Below, one piece after another: positions 1-10,674 of a DNA stretch of 64,000 nt; positions within the stretch are counted from its first letter, which is position 1; the number at the start of each line of letters is the position of its first letter. Source of the DNA: Caenorhabditis remanei (taxonomy: Eukaryota; Nematoda; Chromadorea; Rhabditida; Rhabditidae). Below the pieces are notes generated by a model. It did no database searches. It saw only the letters and a list, made by a program, of their open reading frames with translations, and was not told the origin of the DNA. Position numbers and translations under genes: made by a program. The stretch covers positions 9,114,001-9,178,000 of the forward strand of contig NC_071331.1 of NCBI RefSeq assembly GCF_010183535.1, read 5' to 3'.

Positions 1-432
1 GATGTTGGTTTGTAGAAACACTCAAGACACGTCTTTTGGTGCATGTTTCGGCTAATTTGAAGCCTTTTTTGATCAGTTATGAAGATTTTTTCGAATGCAT
101 TACTTTTGACTTCTGGAGCTCTAGCACGATGCTCAGGAGTTGAGAAGCCAATTCAACATAATTTTTTGTTTATTTAAACATGTTCCATCATTTTGACATC
201 AAAAACTCAATAACTCCAAGAGAAAAATAAAAAGTTTTTTTTCGGATTTTCAAATCAAGATCAGGAAAAATCGATTATCGAAAAAATCAGTGATGGAAGT
301 TTTTCAAAAAACCTATATTCGTATTGCTGAATATTTTGGCTTCCTTTCAAAAAAAGTTTAGGCAAAACGGACTTGATTCAGCAGAGTTACACAAAAAAGT
401 ACCTAGGGGTACTCACTTATGCTCGCTACTGT
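1..432. mobile_element. Single arm of a foldback repeat
   Basis: This stretch matches, in the same orientation, the right arm of the foldback element at about 41.09-42.16 kb. It includes the shared block around the ATCAGGAAAAATCGATTATC motif. It ends at about 432 in CTCACTTATGCTCGCTACTG, the reverse complement of the terminus at about 41,086. Only one arm lies in the window and the element may continue to the left. No coding potential is seen. Confidence 0.6.
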
Positions 433-692
433 AAAACAAGAAAAAATGCGAAGAAACAATTTTCCATTCATAGTTTTCCGCGTTGATGCAAAATCTAGGC
501 CACGGCCACAGTCCCTCATTCCGAAATTTTTTTGACATATTTCTGGAATGACACGATTTCAGAAATATTGATTTTTCCGGAAATCTATTGTGTCTATTGT
601 GTCGGAATGTCACTATTTTCGGAAATCGAAAACCGGAATTTTTCGTTTTCCGAAATTTTTTTTAACCTTTTCCTAAACGAAATGTAAGTCAT
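433..692. other. AT-rich spacer, no gene seen
   Basis: Low-complexity AT-rich DNA with many TTTTCGGAAAT-like stretches. No conserved open frame and no terminal repeat were found. Confidence 0.5.
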
Positions 693-900
693 CACAGGGG
701 TGCGAGGCGTAAGGTCCGCAACGAAAAGTTTTGAATTTACCGACCGAGTCGCGATGCGTGTGCGTCGCGTTTTTCATTGAAAGATACGATAAACACACGC
801 TAAACTTGAACTTGGCACTCAGCCAAGTCCTTTTTTGGCACCGTGCCAACCGCTGTGAGATGGAGCGCGTTTACGTGACCTTGCGTTTTGCACCCCTGTG
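693..900. mobile_element. MITE with CACAGGGGTGC ends
   Basis: A 208-bp element bounded by inverted CACAGGGGTGC. The similarity extends inward to an AAGGTC block at both ends. The flanks share a 6-bp AGTCAT on each side, a possible target duplication. It has no coding capacity. Superfamily uncertain. Confidence 0.6.
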
Positions 901-1472
901 AGTCATGTCATGCCGGTTCATTCCGGATTAATAAGCAACATTTTCGGCTTACGTGACATTTTTCGGAATTACCGGCACGACTTTTTTAGTTTTTCGTCGA
1001 AAATTTCGGCTGACATTGTTTTCGATACGATACTCTAGTCATTAGTTTTAACATTTCAAATGGATCAAGCCGATAATTTATTTTATCTATTTGGATCTCT
1101 TTTCATTTATGACGATTTTTGACAATTTCAATGACACTTCTGGTGAATTATCTCCGTTCCAGATTTCTTGTTTGTACACACTTTTTTTGGATTATTATTA
1201 CACTTTCCAGTGGATATCGTATTCTTTTTCTCAGGTGTCTAATCGATCCAAGTACAGGCACGCGTTGTAGAACTTTTAAGTTTAATTTTAAAAATAGTTG
1301 GTTACTTTCTGTGGTGGCAGAAACACAGATTTCAGACAATTGTTAACTTGTGTGAAACAATAGGAGAAAACAGCTTCTTCGCCATTTCATATTGAAAGAA
1401 ACATTGCTGTTTCATCAAATTCTCATTTCTTAACCAATCTTCCTTTTTGATTATGGAAATGATACTATTAAC

Positions 1473-1788
1473 CAGACTTGCAACGGGCCGGGCCAGGCCG
1501 GGCCGGGGTGGGCCGGAATGAAAATTTCTAGGGCCCGGCCCGGAAGTTCAGTACTGAAAAAAATTCGAAATTTCCTGATTTTTTTTGAAAAATATTTCTT
1601 AAAAACAATTTTTTGTAGGTTTCGAAGGTTTTTGAAAAATATACTTGAGGAAAAATAAGAAAAATTTTGAGAAAATAAATTTTTGGACAAAAAATTGTAG
1701 TGAAAAAAATTCAAAAATTCAAATTCGGGCCGACCGGGCCGGGCCGTGCCGGAGCTTTCTCGGCCTGGCCCGGAATCTTGCAAGTCTG
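1473..1788. mobile_element. hAT-type MITE, GGGCC-rich ends (copy a)
   Basis: A 316-bp element starting CAGACTTGCAACGGGCCG and ending with the inverse, TTGCAAGTCTG. It is flanked by a perfect 8-bp direct repeat, CTATTAAC (1465-1472 and 1789-1796), the target duplication size typical of hAT transposons. Both ends are built of repeated GGGCC, while the middle is AT-rich and non-coding. It is the same family as 13,011, 16,615 and 47,649. Confidence 0.85.
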
Positions 1789-1796
1789 CTATTAAC

Positions 1797-2760
1797 AAAC
1801 GCAAACGGCTTTATGTTTGTCTGTCTGTCACCGATCCTACCGCCCTTCCTACTGGACCGATTTTCTTCAAACGCAGCTGGTTCGAACACATGTCGAGACG
1901 TGAACATTTATATCATCGAATTCAGAAAAAATAGAGGATTCCGAACGTGTCGTCCGTTTTCGGATTGATCCACGTCATAAAAAAGATACGGACTGTTTTC
2001 TAAAAAGTGACGACGTGAAGGATTTTATGATATCATCGTTTTCAGAAAAAATAGAGGATTCCGAACGTGTAGTTCGTTTTCGGATTGAATAGAGGATTCC
2101 TTTCCGAGTTAATTACAATCCAGTATTATTTTGGCATTTACAAAACTGCAACTGGGAATACTAGTGGGACAAATTATTACTTCTGGTTTTAGATTTCTTT
2201 TTTAATAATTTCAGAAAACCGTAATTGTATTAAAGAGGTTTAGAACACAAAAATAAATATGGTTCAATATTTGGGAATAGTTGCTCTATGTGCACCGCTA
2301 CCGACTGAGCAACGAGGACAAAAACGTCGTCAATCCGCTTGTAGGGTTGTTAAGTGAGGGTGCCTCCACAATTTAAATCTTGATCACAGTTTTTTGGTTT
2401 GAATATCGAAATTAGGCTTCTTTTTTTCAAATCGGTTCCAGTAAAGGCTCATTAGTGTACTTTATTTCTTAATTTAGTCGATTTGTCTCTTTTTTCAAAT
2501 AAATTGTTTTATGCTGTGTGTCTTTTTTGATTTGTTTTGTTGTGAGATTGTCGTTTTGCAAAATTTTAGTTTCTTCTTTATTTATTTAATAACATACATT
2601 TCTAATTTCTCAGTTCCCGATGATGTACATCAACGTATCACCCCTATCAAATTTTTGCTGTGTCAGTAACAAAATAATCACGCTCATAAAGTTTGCATTT
2701 TCACTAATTTATTTGATATCGAAAAACAGAAGATGATGCACAAGATAGAAGATTTAAAAA
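1797..2760. other. Repeat-derived intergenic DNA
   Basis: It contains a TGTCTGTCTGTC...GGACCGATTTTCTTC module (1,826-1,880), similar to ones at 6,430 and 58,735. It also has a tandemly repeated block beginning TCAGAAAAAATAGAGGATTC (1,921-1,970 and 2,041-2,090). Short open frames here are repeat sequence, not genes. Confidence 0.5.
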
Positions 2761-2861
2761 ATTCTTAATGCCTTCCAATTCTTAATGCCTTCCAATTCTT
2801 AATGCCTTCCAATTCTTAATGCCTTCCAATTCTTAATGCCTTCCAATTCTTAATGCCTTCT
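2761..2861. repeat. 17-bp minisatellite, six copies
   Basis: Six head-to-tail copies of a 17-bp unit, AATTCTTAATGCCTTCC, nearly identical to each other. The homogeneity suggests recent expansion or active slippage. Confidence 0.9.
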
Positions 2862-5386
2862 TTTATTCCCCTCATACCGGTCATTATTATTTTTTGTTGC
2901 CCCACTTCTCTCACTTTAACCCACCCTTTGAATGGTCTCGTGAGGGACTCATTCTCAGCCTCCCGCCCCATATATTGATAATTTTTTATAAGAATAAAAT
3001 ACAATACAACAATAAAATACTTAGAAAAATAACTATATTTTCACGACTAACAAAAACAGTCCGAATGTGATGAACAGATGTTTGAAAATGAGAACCTACG
3101 CAGCGCCAAACCGATTTTATCAATGTTTCATCTGGGGTACAACTATAATTATTCTTGACCATCTATTATTTTTTGTCAGACATTACAAAATATCTGGCGT
3201 TCTTCTAATAAAGTCTGAAGTGTCTCTTCAGAGTTAGGTATTTAGTTCGGTGAATCAAAGAGAAATTTCTTACTTCAGCTGCATAGTCAGACAATATTTG
3301 ATATGTGTAGTACGAATAATAATAATAATAATAACTTTTGAGTTTCAGTAAACCCATACCAGTCTGTTTCAAACCAAAAAATGTTACGCCCACTTTTTGA
3401 ATTTCTTATATTCGCTCATTACTGAAACATGGAATACTGATGTTTCATTTTATTTTGATCCGTTGTTTTTGTCAGTTTTTAGGTTTCTTGTTTTTTTGTG
3501 TTTCAACGGGTTAACATATATTCTAAAGTTGAAACGAGTGGATTAGTTAATTTACAGGCTTGGCATATCAATTCAGAAACCAAAAACAGTTAATTCTAAC
3601 CATTGAGAGCGACTGGCTGTCTTTTCAATATTTTATAAGGAAAAAGGGTTACCATCAATTTTCAACTAGAGTGTTTCAACTTTGTAATTAGCTGGCAAAT
3701 TAGTGAAAGATTTCTGACTTACAATTAGTAAAATGGGTCATAGTGCAAGAATATCGGCAAGAACATGAATTTGTGTCAAGTATAAATCTTTTGTCGGAAA
3801 TTGTCAGTTAAATTTAGCAGATGTACTTCATTCACACATTGCACAACTCTGCTTCATAAAACCAAAAATTACCGTTCAATATCTCTAATTTAGTAGCTGA
3901 ACTGAAGAACATGATCAGTGATTCGGTGAATTTTTTCTTACGTTTAAAATTATCCGACTAGCATTTAGTTTTGGATATTTTTGTGATTTTAATTGTTGTT
4001 AAACTGTTCAGAAAAACTATTTTCTCGTTTATATGCTTGATTCGACAATAACTTGAAACATTGAAATTCAAAAGTTATTTGAGTTTCATTTGCTAATTTT
4101 TATATGCGTTTTGTAAATACATATAATCCAATAACTGTTTTAAACTAAGCATTTTTAAACAAACAAGTTTGTGACTTTGATCAATATGTATATTTACAAA
4201 ATAATTCTGTTACAGATTTTTTTAAACAGATCATCACTATTGGTCTTCGATGGACTAAATTTTTTCGAAATCTGATTTGTTCTCTTGAATTTTTGATCCT
4301 ATTGTTTTTTTTTGAAAAGGCGGTAGAGTAGTTATAATTGAACCCTGCAATATGGATTGATTTGAAATCTAATCCGTTTTTTCTTATCGTTTTCAATTAA
4401 TTTGTGTGTTTTTTTTTCGGCTAACAAAAGAGAATGGGTACCCGACCTTTTGTTCTTTGACTATTTCGATGGCTATATTTATGGCAGGACGATCACTTTC
4501 GAACGACATCAATTGAAATTAACAACTGTTTCAAACAGAAAAAAATTTGAAGCAGTTTTACCGTTTTTTTTAAATATTCATTTGAAGATCAATCAAGACA
4601 ATCAGAAACAGTTAACTGTAGCCATTGAGCAACTGAATAGGTTTTTCTATGAACTTGTAAACTAGCACAATAAAATAGTTGTTATTTGCAGTTTAAACTA
4701 GAACATTTCTGTTTATTTATAACTTTTTACCTACTTGCTGTTTTGAATGTTCAATTTAGTCACTCATAATCCATAGTTCGACATTACACAGGAAAAATTC
4801 GAGTTCCATATTTATTTTTCAAAGCCGTTTTTAGCAGAATTATTGAATATACTCATTGTTTCTTAATTTCTTTTCTTGCATTAACTATGTCTTGAAACTT
4901 CAAAATTTATATTCATTCTTCCCCCTCAAAACAAAAAAATGCATAATTTGTAAATTTCAAACAAAATTTTTTATTTTTTTCAGTTTCAACTAGAGCATTT
5001 TAACTTATTTATAACTCATTAGCTAATTTTTTTACTGTCGGTAAAATATTTCTGTGTACGAGACGATTTAGTGCAGCATGAAAGAGGGGTGAATTCGAAA
5101 TATTTTGAAACAACTGATACTATTGTATCTTAATATCCTTTTTCTCATTAACAATATCTTGAAACTTCAAAAAATTATATATTGTTTGAATTTTCCGCAT
5201 CTTATTCCGTATTCAACTTTGTTCTTTTCCTCGTACCTCACAAGATCAAATGCTTATCCAACAACTTCCAACAGAATCAGTTTCTTATATCCTAGATATT
5301 GAAAAACGTGAAACTTGATAGGTTTCCAATAGTATTTCTTATCAGTGAACTTTTCGTTGATAAGAGGCACTTCCTTGAAAAAAATA
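2862..5386. other. Intergenic DNA, no gene supported
   Basis: AT-rich sequence with a short (AAT)n microsatellite at about 3,315-3,334. Diverged repeats share phrases such as TTTCAACTAGAG and AACAGTTAACT (about 3,580-3,700, 4,600-4,700 and 4,980). An 87-codon frame at 4,402-4,665 (+) has no recognisable domain or splice context and is not called. Confidence 0.4.
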
Positions 5387-5843
5387 CCGTAAAAACTGTA
5401 TTTGAGGTGCATGCAACTCTATTGTTCAACGGGTCTGTTGGAGTGCAACTCTATTAGAGGGGCAATTCAAATAGAGGGTGCACCTCTATTTTTCGTCGAC
5501 GAATTCGCCTGTCCTCGATACCCAACTATCTCTTGAATTTGATTGATTTCAATAGTTTTTATGCCGAATTCATCGAACTTTCACTTAAAAAACGGAAAAA
5601 ATTCTGAATTTTTATGGCAAACCACGTTTTCAACATTAAAAATGCTGAAATAATGATGTGAGAGAACAGTTCGGAGTCAGTTAATGATGATATAGAGAAA
5701 AGTGTAAATCGCTGGAGGGCAACTGTATTAGAGGGGCACCTCAATTAGAGGGTGCAACTCTATTGTTCAAAGGGTCCGTCGGAGGGCACCACTATTAGAG
5801 GGGCACTTCAAATAAAGGGGCAACTCAAATACAGTTTTTACGG
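5387..5843. mobile_element. Palindromic MITE flanked by TA
   Basis: Inverted ends CCGTAAAAACTGTATTTGAG and their reverse complement, with TA immediately outside each end (5385-5386 and 5844-5845), as in Tc1/mariner-type insertions. The arms carry many repeats of CAACTCTATTAGAGGGGCA-like phrases in both orientations. A 100-bp relative lies at 9,341. Confidence 0.75.
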
Positions 5844-7069
5844 TAGTAATCATTTCTGATAAGAATCAAAACGTCTCGACCATTGAACATTGTTGAAACT
5901 CCGAATTGAACTTTTGAACTGTTGTCTGTCTGTCTCTCTATTTGTTCAGATTTAATCTTCCGTCTCAATGCTAGTTTCCTGGTGGTTCAGGCCATTTGTC
6001 ATTCTTTTTTTCACTGTTACAATGACACTTTTTGACAGAACAATAAAATTTCCTGATTGATATAGCAAAATAAAATAATCAGTCAATTTCGGTCACTGGG
6101 GACCCATTGCACTTCACATATATAATCGTTGCATCTCATTCAATACAACTTTTATAAGATTTTTTTCAGTTTCCACCAAACTTGTAAGGGCCCGGATATT
6201 TGACACCTAAATTGGAAATTAATATTTATACAGGTTTTTCAAATTATTCCTCGAAAAAGTCGAATTTTCAACTATGATGCAGAATCAGATGAAATTTGGA
6301 AAAAATATAAGAATGTTAGCATTTTTTATGCGCAACTAAACAAATTTTGAACAAACTTTTGAAAAAAAAAATGTTTTTTTGAAACCGGGACTTGCCGTCG
6401 GGCCTCCCTGGGTCTCGGTTAGTTTCCACCCCTTCCTGTCTGTCTGTGTGTCTGTGTGTCCGTAACTTTTCCAATCTTTGAACACTTCGTTGGTCATTCT
6501 CCTTCAAAATTCTCACGACAAATTGAAAATGTCTCCCCCAGTTTTTCCGAATCATGATTGGTTTTCAAATTTTTTGTTCTATGATCTCGTGTTTTTTTCT
6601 AGGCACTGCCACAAGGAAGTTAATTAAATTTTTTTCGGTCTAAATTTTTTTTTAAATTTAAAGTTTGGCTCTTACTGATAATGAATTTTTGAACGACATA
6701 AATAAGGGGCTCACAACGTCATAGAGCCAGCAGAGGTTTGATGTCCTATGCAAATGCGCTCCACCGAACACAGGTAATCCTCGGAGAAGTGGGTGAGCAA
6801 GGATATTGATTTTCGGGAACTCTTAATTAAACCTGCTTCAAATGTTCTAGATTGCAATCTGTTTCGGAAAAACATAAAAACTTATCGGTCTTTTTTCGTT
6901 TCAAGGTCTTTTTTATTTTCAATTCGATCAAAATACCAATACATACACTGATCCATATTACACGGTTCATTTCTCCTCTCCTATTCCCCTTTCTCAATTT
7001 ATTCTCATTCCTGCGTCTCTCTGCCTCGTTGTTTGCTTCCCTGTCAACACTATGTATACAAAATAACGT
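5844..7069. other. Upstream region of the acetyltransferase gene
   Basis: No gene seen. It includes a GTCTGTCTGTGTGTCTGTGTG tract at 6,435-6,460 embedded in a known-looking repeat module. The last few hundred bases should hold the promoter of the downstream gene, but no clear promoter motif can be assigned by eye. Confidence 0.4.
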
Positions 7070-7080
7070 TTTTATTTTAG
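7070..7080 (+). promoter_or_regulatory. Probable trans-splice acceptor
   Basis: TTTTTATTTTAG ends at 7080, 36 bases before the acetyltransferase ATG, with no evident upstream coding exon. This is the usual placement of a spliced-leader acceptor in nematodes, though a cis-spliced 5' UTR intron is also possible. Confidence 0.5.
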
Positions 7081-7116
7081 CACTGTTCACTATTTGCCGC
7101 CACCGACTGAGTGAAA

Positions 7117-9133
7117 ATGACTGAACTGGAGACTCTGGTCAACCCACCGCAAGAGGTTTTTGAGGAAATTGTTAAGTTGGTAAGGTGTTGTGGATTGTAC
7201 AGTTTATTGTATAAAGTATAAAACGAATGACTTCTTTCAGACCAGTGAAACCGAAGATTGGGCTTTCCAACTTGGAGATTATCAGTTCTGGTCGAAGAAC
7301 TTTGATCAGTTTTGGTTGTTCACCATTGTGGAGAAAGGTTGGTTGACTTTTTTTCTGACTAGGGAACGCACGTTGAGGCCCAGGCTACCTATGCGAACAC
7401 GCTCTAACGAGAAACTACGTAGAAATGAAAATATGTATTTTCACGTATCCTAAAATTTTCTGTAGGAAAATGGATTCTAATGTTCACCGCCACGTATTGC
7501 GGACCATGTCTTTTTCAGAGCGCGTTTGCATAGGTAGCTTGGGCCTCAACGTGGGAACGTTGTAGGTGGGTATGGAGTCATTTTCAAAAAATTATCTTGA
7601 GAAATTTTAGTTTTTACTGCATGTTTATAGATTTTGACTTTGAAAAACTTGAAAAACCAAGTTTCCACGGCACCCTATCACTCCAAAAGCTATTTTTAAT
7701 GCGTCAGCGCAACGGGAAATGCGTCATATGTCTACTGTGCTCTTCGCGCGATAAAAATGCTTTGAAAATGTTTTCAACGAATAAATACCAACTTTTTGGA
7801 GATCAACAATAAGTTTAAGGGAATTTTGGAAATGTTATTGCTATATAATAGAACACCAAAACTTCTCTGAACTTTTTTCTATGCGTTTTTAAGCTACAGT
7901 AAGAAATTGCCCTTCGTTAAGTTAGTGGCGCAGGGTGCAGTGGTTTCCGTAATTTCAGAAAAGAGTAATTCTGAATAATTTCGAGTTCCGAAGTTTCCAA
8001 AATTTTTAGCTCCGCAAATCCCGTGTTATGAGCTCAAAAACATACCAAAATCAAGGCCTCGACAAGTTTTATAATTTCAACAAACCACTAGCTGAAATGA
8101 TTTTTTTGCGGTTTCTTGTTTTGCATTTTTGCTCTACCGATGGCACAATATCTAATTGTTCGAAACTACAACATCGAACTTGCCGAGATCTACATTTTGG
8201 TATACTTTTTAGCTCATAACATTGAGTTTACGTCACAGTTTGCAAATCTGAAAAATCTTTTCAGAAACCAAAAAACTCGTCTCTTCTGTGTCCTTGGCCC
8301 GTTGGGATGGAGAAGACGGTCCACTATTCTCGGTCGGAATGTTCTATTGTGTGCAGAAATATCGAGGCACTGGTCTAGGAAAACCGCTTTTCAAGAAAGT
8401 GATGGATATTGTTGGGGACAATAATGCAACACTTACTGGAGGTATGTTTGAACTAAAATGAATAATTCAAACTTAGGAAAAGATTTCAGTCGTAAAAATG
8501 AGCGCCAAGTATGCGAGTGACTTTGGATTCGACAAGGTTCCTGAGCACTGGCATTTGTTCAGTTCGTTGAAGTGCGCGGATGTGGTGATTCCTGATAAGG
8601 TCTCGGAAAAGTATACAACCAAGTTGTGGTCTGACGTGGATTATGACGCGTTGACCGCCTACGATCGCACAATTTGCGTCAGGGATCGCAAGAAGATGAT
8701 GACCAATTGGTTCAACTTGCCAGACACTTTCACCAGAGTTGTCTTCGACGAATCTGGAAAAATAGTCGGCTACTCAACCATCCGTCTCGTCTCCAAAAAC
8801 AAGATGAGTCCGGCTCCTTTCTACGCGGACAACCTTGAAGCCGCTGAAGTTCTTCTCAAGGATCTCCTCAATATGATCCCTAATTGGCAACAGTATGCTA
8901 GCTTTGGATTCCTCCACCCGGATTGTAACAAGGATCCGCTTAAGTGAGTCTTTTGTTTGCGAGTAGAGAAATAGGAATGAAAGTTGTGTTTCAGGCTATT
9001 GGAAAAGTTCGCAAAGAGCAATGAGTCGGTTTCTAGTGCCACCTTTATTAGAAGCCAGTTCACGAAGAAGTTGATTCCAACGCCGGATCAAAAGGTCTAC
9101 GCTTTGGCCGATTGTGCTCATCAATTCGTATAA
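7117..9133 (+). CDS. GNAT-type N-acetyltransferase, DUF1248-like
   Basis: Five exons: 7117-7179, 7241-7337, 8265-8441, 8490-8943 and 8995-9133. All introns are GT-AG and phase-consistent, giving 309 residues. The start is the ATG of MTELETLVNPPQ, 36 bases after an acceptor. Residues 87-92 read RGTGLG, fitting the acetyl-CoA binding motif (Q/R-x-x-G-x-G/A) of GNAT enzymes. The second half (from KMSAKYASDFGF) resembles the C-terminal GNAT-like half of nematode DUF1248/YitH-type proteins. The substrate is unknown; such proteins are assumed to be soluble small-molecule acetyltransferases. Length fits the family. Intron 2 (927 bp) is long because it carries two MITEs. The gene is convergent with the MEGF6-like gene. 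Confidence 0.85.
7362..7559. mobile_element. MITE in acetyltransferase intron 2
   Basis: Inverted ends of about 43 bp built on GTTGAGGCCCAGGCTACCTA, matching in reverse at 7,517-7,559. About 200 bp overall, non-coding. Confidence 0.7.
8026..8219. mobile_element. MITE with TTATGAGCTC ends, intron 2
   Basis: Inverted ends TTATGAGCTC...ACATACCAAAAT and the reverse ATTTTGGTATAC...GAGCTCATAA. The same inner inverted repeat (ATATACCAAAATGTAGATCT) lies inside the GGGCC-ended hAT MITEs at 13,011 and 16,615. This copy is thus a related element lacking the GGGCC tips, or with degraded tips. Confidence 0.65.
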
Positions 9134-9165
9134 GTTTTGTGAAAGAATGGGCTTTTTTGGGTTAT

Positions 9166-9171
9166 AATAAA
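9166..9171 (+). terminator. Poly(A) signal of the acetyltransferase gene
   Basis: Canonical AATAAA beginning 33 bases after the TAA stop, in an AT-rich 3' UTR. Confidence 0.75.
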
Positions 9172-9340
9172 TATGATTTGGAATAGAAATCTGTTTTTTG
9201 AAATACTCATTGTCAGAAGCCAGAGTAATTGAAAACTGTATGTTCCTAACTTTTAGGCAAGCCTTGAAACATCAGGTACTTTCAGATTTTTAAAATTGAG
9301 TCGTCCCTCATTTATCGCAACTCAGTATCAACTATTTATA

Positions 9341-9443
9341 TACCGTAAGAACTTTATTTGAAGTGCCCCTCTCATAGAGTTGCTCTCCAATGGACCCTTT
9401 GAACAATCGAAATGAAGGGACCTCAAATAAAGTTGTTAAGGTA
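9341..9443. mobile_element. Short MITE, relative of 5,387 element
   Basis: About 100 bp with inverted CCGTAAGAACTTTATTTGAG and its diverged inverse, TA at each flank. It shares the GTGCCCCTCT/AGAGTTGC phrases of the 5,387 element and is probably a deletion derivative of it. Confidence 0.6.
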
Positions 9444-10674
9444 TTCAATACTTCAATTTCCCTAAAACAGCAAAATCGCAAGGCAATACAAATTTCCGTT
9501 TCTTATTATTTTCCAAACCCACAAAAACTGTGAAAAATTAGTGAGATAACCTCGAATGCCAGATTGACATTTGATTTCGATTTCACAAATCGGGTAAAAA
9601 CATACATGGACAGTTTTGATGTTTAAAAAGAGACATTAAAAAGTATTTATGTTTCAAAAATACATATTTGTATGTTTCAGTTTGAGGAAATTATGCAGGA
9701 AGATTCTCTTTTCGTACATACAATTTCCGTTTCACATTCTTTACTAAACCCACAAAAACGAAAAAAATTTAGTTCTTTGATATCACACATGTGAAAATGA
9801 AAACCGGACTGACAATTGACTTCGATTTCTGTCCGTACTTTTGCACTTCAAGTTTTTTGTGTTACTGCAAATGAAAGAACGTGTGCACAAGTGTTTTTAA
9901 TCACTGAACTACGGAAACGGTGACAAAAATTGCTGTTAACATGAACCAAATTCAGAAATCTTGCAACACTACGGTTTCGGTTTCGATAAAAACTTAACAG
10001 AGTAAGTAAGAAATGTTATGTTAATAAACAAGTATATTGAATTAAAATGTATCCCATTTTTGAAATCCGCAAAGAACTACGAATGTTCGATAGAGCAAAG
10101 GTATAGATTTTCTCAATACTGTCAGAGAACCCAATCTTTTCACAAGATTCAAAACTCTGTTTCATTAAAACGTAAAAATATATCATTCTGAAGAATGTCC
10201 CCTGACAAATTGAACTTGGCTAAAATTCTGAATCTTAACAAACTCGTGAATCTGGAAAAAAATCTTAAAGAAAAACAATTTACTGCCCCCCATGATGTTA
10301 GTTACTGTTACGCTTCACTTGCCAACAAAATACTGCAAAAAAGTCAATTATAGAATTATTAACCATTTCAACCATTCGTAAAAAATTAACATTTATAAAT
10401 TGTACTATTGCGCCTCTAATCAAATTTTCAAAAACACTTTATCAAATATAAATTGTTTTAAAATTAAATTGAACACATAAACCAGTGTGAAAAAATGGAA
10501 AGTTATTATGGCAAAAGCAAAAAATATTATAGAACGGCACACTCGGATTCAGAATACTTAAAATAGGAGAGAACAAAAAAACTAGAAAGGTGGGAAAGAA
10601 GAAAGAGAAATGAGATTCAGGAGGAACGATAGAGGAAAGGAAAGGCAAGAATAATTAAGAGCTAAACTAAGAAA
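9444..10674. other. Convergent intergenic spacer
   Basis: It separates the 3' ends of the acetyltransferase (+) and MEGF6-like (-) genes and contains the 3' UTRs of both. Two related blocks occur (TACAATTTCCGTTTC at 9,485 and 9,720). No gene seen, and no clear AATAAA was identified for the minus-strand gene. Confidence 0.4.

Noticed and set aside
1645..1968. Frames on both strands across the GGGCC-ended MITE
   Set aside because: They are translations of inverted-repeat transposon ends.
2756..2870. CRISPR-like array
   Set aside because: The 17-bp repeats are directly adjacent with no spacers; it is a minisatellite in a eukaryotic genome.
4402..4665. 87-codon plus-strand frame
   Set aside because: No domain, no splice context, sits in repetitive AT-rich DNA with related out-of-frame phrases nearby.
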